In this document: piece by piece, positions 55,391-63,269 of the stretch
Layout: each line of letters opens with the position of its first letter
Position numbering within the stretch: the stretch's first letter is position 1
DNA from: Bacteroidota bacterium
Lineage (GTDB): Bacteria; Bacteroidota; Bacteroidia; Chitinophagales; Saprospiraceae
NCBI GenBank assembly: GCA_020160935.1
Contig: JAIUPL010000019.1
Coordinates: 1 to 64,000 of the forward strand
Direction of reading: 5' to 3'
DNA length: 64,000 bases
Position numbers and translations under genes: made by a program
The notes under the pieces: generated by a model
Database searches by the model: none
The model's input: only the letters and a program-made list of their open reading frames with translations
What the model was told of the DNA's origin: nothing

Positions 55391-55963
55391 TCAGGATTCT
55401 TCCAGAGCGGGTGTTTCGCCGATGGTATTTTCTACTTCCTTGAAATCTTTGGGTTTGGGAAGATCCTGCAAATTGTTGATTCCCAGATAATCCATAAACT
55501 TCTCGGTGGTGCCATACAGCAATGGACGGCCCGGTCCTTCGCTTCTGCCGACAATCACAACAAGTTCCTTCTCCAAAAGTTTTTGAAGGGCATAATCGCA
55601 GTTGACACCACGAATTTCTTCCAGTTCCGATTTGATAACCGGCTGCTTGTAGGCAATGAGCGCCAGGGTTTCCAGTGCCGCCTGCGACAGGCGTTTTTTG
55701 GTGGTCTGCTTCAGGTGAATGGCCACGGTATTGTGGTAAGCCCCTTTGGTCAGGAACTGGTACCCGCCAGCAATTTCGATCAGTTCGAATGCGTAGGGTT
55801 CTGCCCGATATTGTTCCTGCGTGTGCCCAATGACAGCAAGAATATCTTCCACTGGCATGTCCATTTGCCAGGCTTCATCGAGCACTGATTTAATCTCGTC
55901 CAGCGAAATGGCCTGCGGTGAAGCGAAGATGAGCGCTTCTATGTGTTGTTTCAGGAATTCCAT
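55391..55963 (-). CDS. scpB: Chromosome segregation and condensation protein ScpB
   Basis: This 190-residue protein is the kleisin-associated winged-helix protein ScpB of the SMC-ScpAB complex. Diagnostic stretches are IEALIFASPQAISLDEIKSVL, RLSQAALETLALIAYKQPVIKSELEEIRGVNCDYALQKLLEKELVVIVGRSEGPGRPLLYGTTEKFMDYLGI. The frame is open through the repeat array upstream, but MEFLKQHIEALIFA is the true start. scpA is not adjacent, as is common outside Firmicutes. The acidic C-terminus (EVENTIGETPALEES) is variable. Confidence 0.92.
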   Translation of the reverse strand: MEFLKQHIEALIFASPQAISLDEIKSVLDEAWQMDMPVEDILAVIGHTQEQYRAEPYAFELIEIAGGYQFLTKGAYHNTVAIHLKQTTKKRLSQAALETLALIAYKQPVIKSELEEIRGVNCDYALQKLLEKELVVIVGRSEGPGRPLLYGTTEKFMDYLGINNLQDLPKPKDFKEVENTIGETPALEES

Positions 55964-55995
55964 GGGGCGAAGATAAAAGAAAAACAGAGGACAAA

Positions 55996-56248
55996 GTGAG
56001 AGGGTGAGAGATGTGAGAGCGTGAGAGATGTGAGAGCGTGAGAGATGTGAGAGCGTGAGAGATGTGAGAGCCTGAGAGCGTGAGAGTTCGTAGAGTTGAC
56101 CGCTTTTGATTGGCATGTTGATTCAATTTCTAAAAACAGGCTAATTTAAGTCGGTGTAATCTAAATCGGCTCTCACATCTCTCACCCTCTCACATCTCTC
56201 ACCCTCTCACATCTCTCACGCTCTCACTTCTCTCACCCTCTCTCACCT
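55996..56248. repeat. GTGAGAGATGTGAGAGC-word inverted repeat upstream of scpB
   Basis: The left arm (about 55997-56087) has four to five tandem copies of a 17-bp word GTGAGAGATGTGAGAGC. The right arm (about 56169-56245) has the complementary CTCTCACATCTCTCACC words. The loop is about 80 nt. The array ends directly at the stop codon of the PhoD gene; both neighbouring genes are on the minus strand. Confidence 0.88.
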
Positions 56249-57418
56249 CTAGTACCTGTTTATAATTTCCTCAAACAACTCATTCTGCAATCCCCGCACC
56301 TGCATGGTCACGACGGGGTGTTCTGCTTCCCAGCGGATTTTGAGCACGCCAAAATTGCGTTTGACCACCATATCGCCTACGCGGAATTTGTTGGTTTCGT
56401 TGAGGCCGCTTCGGATATGTGTGAGGCCGCTGGAAGTAAAATCATACAGCGGATAGGGCAAGCCTTGCAGGTCCATTTTGGAAATTTCAGCCATGTGGCG
56501 GTCACCAGAAAGAATCAGCAGGTTTTTGGGTTTTGCCTTTACAATCAGGCTGAGCAGGCGCTTGCGGGCATTGGGAAAATTGCCCCATTTATCATAGCCA
56601 TGTTCGTCGGAAAGTACCTGCACGCTGGAGCACAGGAGGGTCAGGTTGGCCTGGTTGTGTGTCAGTTCACGTTCGAGCCATTGCCATTGGGCTTCTCCGA
56701 GGATGTCGCCGGTAGGATTGGGCAAAAAGCGCTTTTGTTTGGTAGGGTCGGCCGACAGAGAATCGCGGAAATACCGCGTATCCATCATAATCACCTTGAT
56801 GCGTTGGGCGCCTTTGCCGAAGGTGTATGCCTGATAAGCGCCTTCGCGTTTGCGCACAGGGTTATTAGCAGGCACATCCAGGAAATCAAGCAGGCATTTT
56901 TTGGTGCCCTTTTTTCCAGTGAGGTATTTATCGCCGCCATTTTTGCCGTAGTCGTGGTCGTCGTACACACCTACTACCTGCGCTTTTGAGCGCAATCGCT
57001 TGTAGTCGGGATTGGTCTTGAGCAGTTTGTAATGGGCCGTCAGCGCTCTTACGTCGGTGGTATCTGCATAAACTATATCGCCCAGCCAAATCCACAGGTT
57101 CGGCTCGTTGGCATTAACCCATTCCCACATCGTTTGTGGTTTTTCCATTTTATTGCAGGAGCCGAATGCAATAATGGCAGGCGCAGTAGTGGTGTCGATC
57201 GGCTTGGGTTTGTACGACTCTATATCGAGGTTTTCAGCCAAATCGGCGGCTTCCGGCGCCATTTTGGGGGTCAAAACTTCTTTTTCCTTTTGCTGTTTGG
57301 GAGAAGCAGAAGCAGGCGGTTGAAGGGTACTTTGTCCGGGTTTTGTTTTTTGTGCGAAAAGTGTGGTAGAAATTGCTGCGACTAGGAAGGCAGCGAAAAA
57401 CAGATTTCGTTGAGTCAT
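56249..57418 (-). CDS. PhoD-like exported metallophosphatase
   Basis: The 389-residue protein has a signal peptide (LFFAAFLVAAISTTLFAQ) and a Pro/Lys-rich spacer. A PhoD-like metallophosphatase domain follows (about 80-389), with metal motifs FGSCNKM, WLGDIVYAD, YDDHDYGKNGGD and SGDRHMAEI. It acts on phosphomonoesters or diesters in the periplasm or on the surface, possibly for phosphate supply. The divergent gene is the PorE-like protein; a 46-nt inverted repeat lies between. Confidence 0.87.
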   Translation of the reverse strand: MTQRNLFFAAFLVAAISTTLFAQKTKPGQSTLQPPASASPKQQKEKEVLTPKMAPEAADLAENLDIESYKPKPIDTTTAPAIIAFGSCNKMEKPQTMWEWVNANEPNLWIWLGDIVYADTTDVRALTAHYKLLKTNPDYKRLRSKAQVVGVYDDHDYGKNGGDKYLTGKKGTKKCLLDFLDVPANNPVRKREGAYQAYTFGKGAQRIKVIMMDTRYFRDSLSADPTKQKRFLPNPTGDILGEAQWQWLERELTHNQANLTLLCSSVQVLSDEHGYDKWGNFPNARKRLLSLIVKAKPKNLLILSGDRHMAEISKMDLQGLPYPLYDFTSSGLTHIRSGLNETNKFRVGDMVVKRNFGVLKIRWEAEHPVVTMQVRGLQNELFEEIINRY

Positions 57419-57504
57419 GCTATTTGGAAGGAATAAGTACTTCAGGTCGTTTGCGGGAAGAAAACGAAGAAAGTTGGAAAATAGTACAAAAGGTATGTAC
57501 GTTA

Positions 57505-57640
57505 GAGTCCTGAGTCCGAAGTCCTGAGTCCTGAGTCTGTAGAGTACACCTTCTTCAGTTTGGCATTCACAATTGGTTGAGCCCAGGATAATCAGGTGTA
57601 CGCTCCAGACTCAGGACTCAGGACTTCGGACTCAGGACTC
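57505..57640. repeat. 46-nt inverted repeat between divergent genes
   Basis: Arms 57505-57550 and 57595-57640 are reverse complements with two mismatches in 46; the loop is 44 nt. Each arm contains tandem GAGTCCT/GAAGTCCT words. The right arm ends 12 nt before the start codon of the PorE-like gene, so it would lie in that gene's leader or cover its promoter. Both neighbours read away from it. Confidence 0.92.
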
Positions 57641-57652
57641 AATTCATCTACT

Positions 57653-59674
57653 ATGTTTACAAAAACAACGCCCCTATTTCTCCTGCTGCTCTTGCTGGCA
57701 GCCTGCACCTACACCATCAAAATCAAAGATGGCAAAACGGCTTATGAGCGCAAGCAATATGCCGTGGCGGCGCCCATGCTGGAAAAAGAGTTTGCACGCG
57801 CCAAAACCCGCAATGAAAAAGGCCAGATTGCCTACCTGCTGGGCGATGCCTACCGGCGCACCGGGCGCGATGAAAAATCCTTGCAGTGGTTCAAAACGGC
57901 CTACGACAACAACGGTGGCGCCGAAGCGCTGAAAGCATATGCCTATGCCCTGAAAAAAATGGAACGTTATGCTGAAGCACGCGATGCGTTTAAAAACCTG
58001 GGCATCGAAATCGGCTCTCCGTACGAATATCGAAAGGAAATCACCGCCTCCACGGTAGCGGAAGGCTGGCTGAAAGAAATGCCCGCCAATGGCTGGAAAG
58101 TGGAACCCACTTCGTTCAACAGCAGCCAAAACGACTTTGCGCCAACGCTGTTTCCCGACGGCCGGCTCGTGTTCAGCAGCGACCGCAGCATGAGCACCGG
58201 CGAAAACAAATACAACTGGACGGGCAACCGGTTCATGGATATTTTTATCGTTGACCCCTCCGGCGCTAGCCCACAAATATTTGACAACCAATTGAATACC
58301 GAAAACAACGAAGCCACACCCTGTTTCAACAAGACGGGTACCGAAGTGTTTTTTGTGCGGGCTGTAGGCGCCTACAAGGGCGATGACGCGTACAACAAAA
58401 TTTACATGGCCAACCGCCTGTCCGACGAAGGCGGCTGGAGCGCACCCGTACCCCTACCCTATCAGAAAGAAAAGGTCAATTACCTGCACCCGGCCCTCAG
58501 CACCGACGGCAATACACTGTATTTCGCCAGCAATGACCCCGAAGGATGGGGCGGCTATGACCTGTACTCTATGCAGCGCAGCGGCAAAACGGAAAGTGGC
58601 TGGGAAGAGCCCAAACTGCTCACGCGTGCCATCAACACACCCGGCAACGAGGTGTTTCCTTCTTTCGACGCCGATACGCTGTACTTCGCTTCCGACGGAC
58701 TCACGGGTATGGGCGGACTCGATATTTTTCGCACCTACAAACTCGAACGCAATGCCTGGGCGCCGCCAATCAACCTGAAAGCGCCCATCAACAGCGGCGC
58801 CGACGACTTCGCACTGGCCATGAACCCCGGCAAAAATGCCGCCGCCCGCCAACCCGGCGACCTGATTCGCAGCGGTTTTTTCACGTCCAACCGTACGCTG
58901 GAAGCGGCCCGCGGCGGCGACGATATTTATCGCTTCGAACAACGCGTACCGCCCCCTAAACCACCTAAAATCGACACGGTAGACAAGAAAAATATCGTGT
59001 ATAAAATGACACTGGAAGTGTATGTGCTGGAAAAAATCCTGTCAGATCCTTCTAACCCCAACAGCAAAATGCTGGGCCGTAAACCACTCTCCGGCGCAGC
59101 GCTGACCTTTGATTCGGGCAAAAAGCCGCAAACAATCACCCTTAAAGACGACGGTTATTACAAAATTGAACTGGCAGAAAACACCGACTACCAGTTCTCC
59201 GCAGCACTGCCAGGCTACCTCTCCAATTCGGCGCGCTTCAGCACACGCGGTATGGCCAAAGACCCCAACAATCCCGTACAGGCTTTCGAACTGGAAATCG
59301 TGCTCGACAAAATCTACCGCGACCGCGAAATTGTGCTCGAAAACATTTACTACGACTACGACAAATGGGACATCCGGCCCGACGCCGAACCCACGCTCAA
59401 CCGCCTGGCCGATATGCTCAAACAAAACCCCGGCATCCGCATTCAACTCGGTAGCCATACCGACTGCCGGGGCAATGATTCCTACAACCAAACCCTCTCG
59501 CAACGCCGCGCCGAAAGTGCCGTCAATTACCTGATTACCAAAGGCATAGATGCCGATCGCCTCGGCGCCGTCGGGTATGGCGAAACACAACCTGCCGCCG
59601 ATTGCGCCTGCGCGAGGTGCACGGAAAACGAGCACCAGACGAACAGAAGGACGACATTCAAAGTGGTAGAGTAG
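57653..59674 (+). CDS. PorE-like OmpA-family lipoprotein with TPR, beta-propeller and regulatory domains
   Basis: This 673-residue protein has the lipobox LLLAAC (Cys18). TPR-like helices (about 25-130, ERKQYAVAAPMLEKEFARAK) and a PD40/WD40-type propeller (about 140-440, FPDGRLVFSSDRSMSTG, STDGNTLYFASNDPEGWGGYDLYSM) follow. Next comes a CarboxypepD_reg-like domain (about 455-545) and a C-terminal OmpA domain (about 555-673, YYDYDKWDIRPDAEPTLNRL, GSHTDCRGNDSYNQTLSQRRAESAVNYL). This order equals PorE of Porphyromonas, a peptidoglycan-linked T9SS component. The assignment to the T9SS fits the sorting domains in the window, but other OmpA/PD40 proteins share the layout. The start at 57653 begins the signal peptide. 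Confidence 0.85.
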   Translation: MFTKTTPLFLLLLLLAACTYTIKIKDGKTAYERKQYAVAAPMLEKEFARAKTRNEKGQIAYLLGDAYRRTGRDEKSLQWFKTAYDNNGGAEALKAYAYALKKMERYAEARDAFKNLGIEIGSPYEYRKEITASTVAEGWLKEMPANGWKVEPTSFNSSQNDFAPTLFPDGRLVFSSDRSMSTGENKYNWTGNRFMDIFIVDPSGASPQIFDNQLNTENNEATPCFNKTGTEVFFVRAVGAYKGDDAYNKIYMANRLSDEGGWSAPVPLPYQKEKVNYLHPALSTDGNTLYFASNDPEGWGGYDLYSMQRSGKTESGWEEPKLLTRAINTPGNEVFPSFDADTLYFASDGLTGMGGLDIFRTYKLERNAWAPPINLKAPINSGADDFALAMNPGKNAAARQPGDLIRSGFFTSNRTLEAARGGDDIYRFEQRVPPPKPPKIDTVDKKNIVYKMTLEVYVLEKILSDPSNPNSKMLGRKPLSGAALTFDSGKKPQTITLKDDGYYKIELAENTDYQFSAALPGYLSNSARFSTRGMAKDPNNPVQAFELEIVLDKIYRDREIVLENIYYDYDKWDIRPDAEPTLNRLADMLKQNPGIRIQLGSHTDCRGNDSYNQTLSQRRAESAVNYLITKGIDADRLGAVGYGETQPAADCACARCTENEHQTNRRTTFKVVE

Positions 59675-59679
59675 TACAC

Positions 59680-59710
59680 GATTTGACAACTTTTTGAAAG
59701 TTGTCAAATC
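59680..59710. repeat. Single copy of the GATTTGACAACTTT palindrome
   Basis: A 31-nt palindrome behind the PorE-like gene (stop at 59674), identical in core to the one in the 55-bp tandem repeats at 34215-34413. Probable terminator. The rest of the gap up to 59861 shows nothing further. Confidence 0.85.
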
Positions 59711-59861
59711 TGGTCGCAATGATTAATATCAAATAAAAACATATCTAAATCAGTTACAAAACGCTGAAAACAAGCATTGCCAGGCGGGTAATTTTGTAAG
59801 GACATCTGGTTCATTTTTCTCAAAAAATGAGCGGAATAACTTACTTACATCACAGCCCACC

Positions 59862-61451
59862 ATGAAAAATCTACTTTACACCTGCCTGGCATTCCTTTTT
59901 ATAGCGGCATGTGTGGCGCCGCGCAACTTCCGGGCTAATTACCGGGACGTAAACGCGCTGATGCACCAACAGGACAGCCTGCAAACCAGGCTATTTCTAA
60001 AAGCCCACCTGAAAAACGGAGATGTCTGCATCCTGAATGACACCTGGAAAGTCGATACTGTACAGAACAGTGTCAGTGGAAATGGCTCGCGGTATGATTT
60101 CAACCGCCACCTGGTAGAAACCGGAATATTGACGGTTTCCATAGACAGTGTAGCCATTTTTGAAACCAATAAAATGTTGGACGACAAAGAAGAAGTCCGC
60201 ATTGCGGCGGTCAGTATTATAACCATGATGGATTTGACGCTGGGTATTATTTGCATATCCACACCCAAAGCCTGTTATGGTTCCTGCCCCACGTTTTACA
60301 TCCATGAAAACGCCCTGTTCCACTACGCCGATGCGGAAGGGTTTTCCAATGCCATATCTCCTGCGCTTGAATATGCGGATGTGGACGCCTTGTACCACGC
60401 CTGGCCGGCAAGCGACACGTTTTCGCTTACCATGAAAAATGAAGCACTGGAAACACACTGTGTGGAAGATGTGCATCTGTTGGCCGTTCCGGTGCAGCCC
60501 GGCGAAAAGGTGTATCAAAGTCCGGACAATCGTTTTTACCGCTGCGACCGCTTGTATCCCCTTTCCAAAGCCACAGGGCCGGAAGGGAATATCACCTCGC
60601 TGCTGGCCACGGCCGACCTGAGCGAGCGTTTTTCACTGTCCGACCCGCAAAACCTGCGCAGCAAGGAGGAAATTTTGCTTGAATTCGATGCCACCGGAAA
60701 TAACGACCCTCTCGGACTGGTGCTCGATTTCCGTCAGACGCTCATGACCACTTATTTCATTTACAGCGCCATGGGTTACATGGGCGATGAAGTGGGCGAT
60801 ATGTTTGCCCGTGTTGAAACCAGCCCGGCCCTGAAAACCGGCCTGAACGGTATCCAAAAAGAACTCGGCAGCATAGAAGTGTATCTCTGGGACGAACAGC
60901 GTCGGGAATGGCACCTGCAAAACAGCCTGTACGAAACGGGGCCTATTGCCGTGAACCGGCAATTTGTTCCCCTGGGTGCTACGCAGCGATCGGGCAAACA
61001 CATTCGCCTGAAAATTGTACAAAACAAGGGCCTTTGGCGACTTGATTACGTGGCCCTGGCCCGCATCGTGCAGCAGGAAGATCCCTTGAAAATTGCGCCT
61101 TCCGTGGTGCTCCACAAAGGCCGCGTAGATGCATCGGCCCTGCATTCGCTGCGTACGGAGGGGAAATACCTCATTTCCATGCCAGGCAGTGCGTACAAAT
61201 TACAGTTTGCATTGCCGCAGGGCGCGCCGAACTACGAATTGTTCCTGCAATCAAAAGGTTACTACCTCGAATGGATGCGCGCACACTGGCTCAAAGACAA
61301 GAACCTGCCCAAACTCCGGAAAATGCTCGTTCGCCCCGGCAAATACCTGCGCGACGAAGCGCCTGCCTACAAGGAATACGAACAGTACATGGAGCAGGAA
61401 TTCTGGAACTCAAGAATCGACACCCAAAACTTTTCCGGCTATGAAAAATAG
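59862..61451 (+). CDS. Unrecognised large lipoprotein
   Basis: This 529-residue lipoprotein (lipobox LFIAAC, Cys about 17) starts with a region resembling a small barrel that mentions its own regulation motif (FLKAHLKNGDVCILNDTW...VSGNGSRYDFNRHLVETG). A domain with CISTPKACYGSCPTFYIHENALFHYADAEG follows; the CYGSCPTFYI cysteines look structural or metal-binding. The C-terminal half (SKEEILLEFDATGNNDPLGLVLDFRQTLMTTYFIY...) is unassigned. Related lipoproteins seem frequent in Bacteroidota. The 3' end overlaps the next lipoprotein gene by 11 nt. Confidence 0.7.
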   Translation: MKNLLYTCLAFLFIAACVAPRNFRANYRDVNALMHQQDSLQTRLFLKAHLKNGDVCILNDTWKVDTVQNSVSGNGSRYDFNRHLVETGILTVSIDSVAIFETNKMLDDKEEVRIAAVSIITMMDLTLGIICISTPKACYGSCPTFYIHENALFHYADAEGFSNAISPALEYADVDALYHAWPASDTFSLTMKNEALETHCVEDVHLLAVPVQPGEKVYQSPDNRFYRCDRLYPLSKATGPEGNITSLLATADLSERFSLSDPQNLRSKEEILLEFDATGNNDPLGLVLDFRQTLMTTYFIYSAMGYMGDEVGDMFARVETSPALKTGLNGIQKELGSIEVYLWDEQRREWHLQNSLYETGPIAVNRQFVPLGATQRSGKHIRLKIVQNKGLWRLDYVALARIVQQEDPLKIAPSVVLHKGRVDASALHSLRTEGKYLISMPGSAYKLQFALPQGAPNYELFLQSKGYYLEWMRAHWLKDKNLPKLRKMLVRPGKYLRDEAPAYKEYEQYMEQEFWNSRIDTQNFSGYEK

Positions 61452-61947
61452 ACTCTTTTTCTGCTGCATATCGGCCCTGCTGCTTTTGGGCGGCTGCCGG
61501 ATACGCAATGCGCAATACCTGCCCACCAAAACCACTATCGGCACCAATCGATACGGCTCCCGCATGGATATCCGGCTGCAAAACGGCAGGCAGGTGCTGG
61601 GCGAATTAATCGCTATCGATACGAGCAACATAATTATTCTGAGGGATTCTGTGCACGGCTGCAAGGTCGTGCCGATCAGGGACGTGGAAACATTCCGACT
61701 CATATTTGCCAAACCGACGGACTACTCGGCTCCGCTGACCCTGGGTACCATCAGTACCCTCTCGCATGGCTACTGGCTGGTGTTCACATTGCCCATCAAC
61801 ATCATTGCGGCAGCGGCCGTTTCTTCTTCCAGCAAAGGATCGGTTACGTATAGCCAAAGCCACATTACCCTACAGGAATTGCAGATGTTTGCCCGTTTTC
61901 CGCAAGGAGTGCCGGAAGGGGTGGCGGTGGAGATGATTGGGTATTAG
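61441..61947 (+). CDS. Small lipoprotein overlapping the preceding lipoprotein gene
   Basis: The 168-residue protein has the lipobox LLLLGGC (Cys about 19) and a domain LQNGRQVLGELIAIDTSNIIILRDSVHGCKVVPIRDVETFRLIFAK that looks like a small SH3-like barrel. A hydrophobic stretch (YWLVFTLPINIIAAAAVSSSSK) follows. The same idea (an element that reports on a residue-rich loop) appears at the start of the preceding protein, and the 11-nt gene overlap means that they are co-translated and probably act together in the outer membrane. Confidence 0.7.
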   Translation: MKNRLFFCCISALLLLGGCRIRNAQYLPTKTTIGTNRYGSRMDIRLQNGRQVLGELIAIDTSNIIILRDSVHGCKVVPIRDVETFRLIFAKPTDYSAPLTLGTISTLSHGYWLVFTLPINIIAAAAVSSSSKGSVTYSQSHITLQELQMFARFPQGVPEGVAVEMIGY

Positions 61948-61960
61948 TTGGTAGTGATGG

Positions 61961-62608
61961 CTATTGTTTGGAATACTTGTAATACGAATTATTGATAGCA
62001 ATGGTATCTCCTGCCTGTAGATTGTATTGATTTCGAAGTTGGTCAATTTGGGAGGCAGCGCCGCCCGGGAGTTCAAAAGATACATCCATAGGAGAGTATT
62101 CCACTTCCGTCGCACTTGTGCGCCACGAATGATGCAAGGTGAGCAAAGGCAGGCGGATATTGCTATTATCGGTATCCAGCACATAGTTGATAGTGGCCGT
62201 CCCAAAACTAATGGATACCTTGTTATCGTCCAGGGTGTAGGGAAGGATAGTGTCGGAAGGCGCGATATTGAGGTAATCGAAAAACGAAACCTTTGCTGTT
62301 TGATCGTCCAATAGTTCTAATTTTTCAATTTCAAACTCGGTACTATTTATTTCAAGAATGTCTTTCAGGATATTATCAAACTCAAGATAATTACCGCTTG
62401 CTGCAATTTCATTGTAGGAATTGGTTGTCAGGACATAATATTTGGTAGTCTGAAACTCGAGTTCCTGGTATTGATAGGCACTCGGAAAAGTGAGTGGTTC
62501 TTGCTCTTCTCCGGGGTTACAACTGTATTGTAATGTTGCAGATACGAATACAAAGCATACCAAAAAGCGGTATTTACTTACAGAGGGTAATCTGTTGTGA
62601 ATGTGCAT
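61961..62608 (-). CDS. Lipoprotein of unknown function
   Basis: This 215-residue lipoprotein (lipobox TLQYSC, Cys about 31) has a mature part of beta character: ELEFQTTKYYVLTTNSYNEIAASGNYLEFDN, VSISFGTATINYVLDTDNSNIRLPLLTLHHSWRTS. No family recognised. The start at 62608 was chosen because a perfect TATTTTTG box lies at 62640-62647, inside the longer reading. Confidence 0.7.
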   Translation of the reverse strand: MHIHNRLPSVSKYRFLVCFVFVSATLQYSCNPGEEQEPLTFPSAYQYQELEFQTTKYYVLTTNSYNEIAASGNYLEFDNILKDILEINSTEFEIEKLELLDDQTAKVSFFDYLNIAPSDTILPYTLDDNKVSISFGTATINYVLDTDNSNIRLPLLTLHHSWRTSATEVEYSPMDVSFELPGGAASQIDQLRNQYNLQAGDTIAINNSYYKYSKQ

Positions 62609-62639
62609 AACGATTGGATTTTGATGATACATGACACAA

Positions 62640-62647
62640 CAAAAATA
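62640..62647 (-). promoter_or_regulatory. Bacteroidota -7 box (TATTTTTG) of the lipoprotein gene
   Basis: Exact TAnnTTTG on the minus strand, 32 nt before the start at 62608. Confidence 0.55.
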
Positions 62648-62762
62648 AACAAGCCCCCTGTCCAATACCACAAATATCTAGCCCAAGCCCCCCTACCAAC
62701 AAGTATTTGCAGCGCCCAAACGAGTAAGCGCAGCATCCACCGCCCGGCATCTGCCTCACCAA

Positions 62763-62937
62763 CACAAAAAAAGCCGGGCGCCTTCATAGACGCCCGGCCA
62801 GGAATTCCAGGGGATATCGAACTCCAAGAGTCCGGGTACTTTGGGATAAAAGTCACACTTGGGAAACGTGAGGGTACGCGCTTAACTGGGATCCGCTCAT
62901 TGGTTTCTCCGACTTATACAAGGGAGCACTGTAAATA
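62763..62937 (-). ncRNA. Candidate structured RNA of about 175 nt, 6S-like in size
   Basis: On the minus strand a promoter-like GACCTTTG (complement of 62950-62957) is followed by about 175 nt without a convincing open frame. The stretch holds local hairpins such as ACTTTTATCCCAAAGT and CACGTTTCCCAAGTGTG, and ends in a textbook terminator (GCCGGGCG, 10-nt loop, CGCCCGGC, then seven T). Stand-alone transcripts of this length with their own promoter and terminator include 6S RNA, which is in this size range in many bacteria, but I cannot match the sequence to a known family. The 661-nt stretch 62609-63269 contains no convincing gene otherwise. Confidence 0.5.
62766..62798 (-). terminator. Strong intrinsic terminator
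   Basis: On the minus strand an 8-bp G/C stem (complement of 62791-62798 and 62773-62780) with a 10-nt loop is followed by TTTTTTT. No protein gene ends just before it, so it points to a non-coding transcript. Confidence 0.85.
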
Positions 62938-63061
62938 TGGTTGCTGCAAAGGTCGGGCAGGTAAACGGCTTGTTTTTATCGATTTTTGCAACAAACACAA
63001 TTTTATTTATTGGATATGAGGAAGAGATGAACCCGCTTACGCGGGCCGGGGGCCTGGGATT

Positions 63062-63255
63062 GGGCGGATGATGCGGATAAAGCGGATTTTTTGTGGCCTG
63101 ACGGCCACTGGTATTCGGATTTTAAGAGGACTCTACGGTCTTTGTGTCCCTTGTGCACTTCGTGGTTTATTATAACAACCACGAAGGACACAAGGGACAC
63201 AAAGACCGTAGAGTCCTCCTTTATATGAAAAAATCCGTTTCATCCGTTAGTCCAT
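63062..63255. repeat. Nested inverted repeat behind the cytochrome c peroxidase gene
   Basis: Core arms 63127-63167 and 63177-63217 are reverse complements with two mismatches in 41 and a 9-nt loop; the words include GTCCCTTGTG and CTTCGTGG. Outer arms carry GCGGAT/ATCCG words (63062-63092 and 63230-63255). It lies 15-200 nt after the stop codon of the peroxidase gene and could terminate it. Confidence 0.9.
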
Positions 63256-63269
63256 CCTGTCACAAGGGC

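Noticed and set aside
62597..63019. 140-codon plus-strand frame over the candidate RNA
   Set aside because: The translation has no hydrophobic core pattern or recognisable family, it crosses a strong terminator stem on the other strand, and it overlaps the start of the minus-strand lipoprotein gene.
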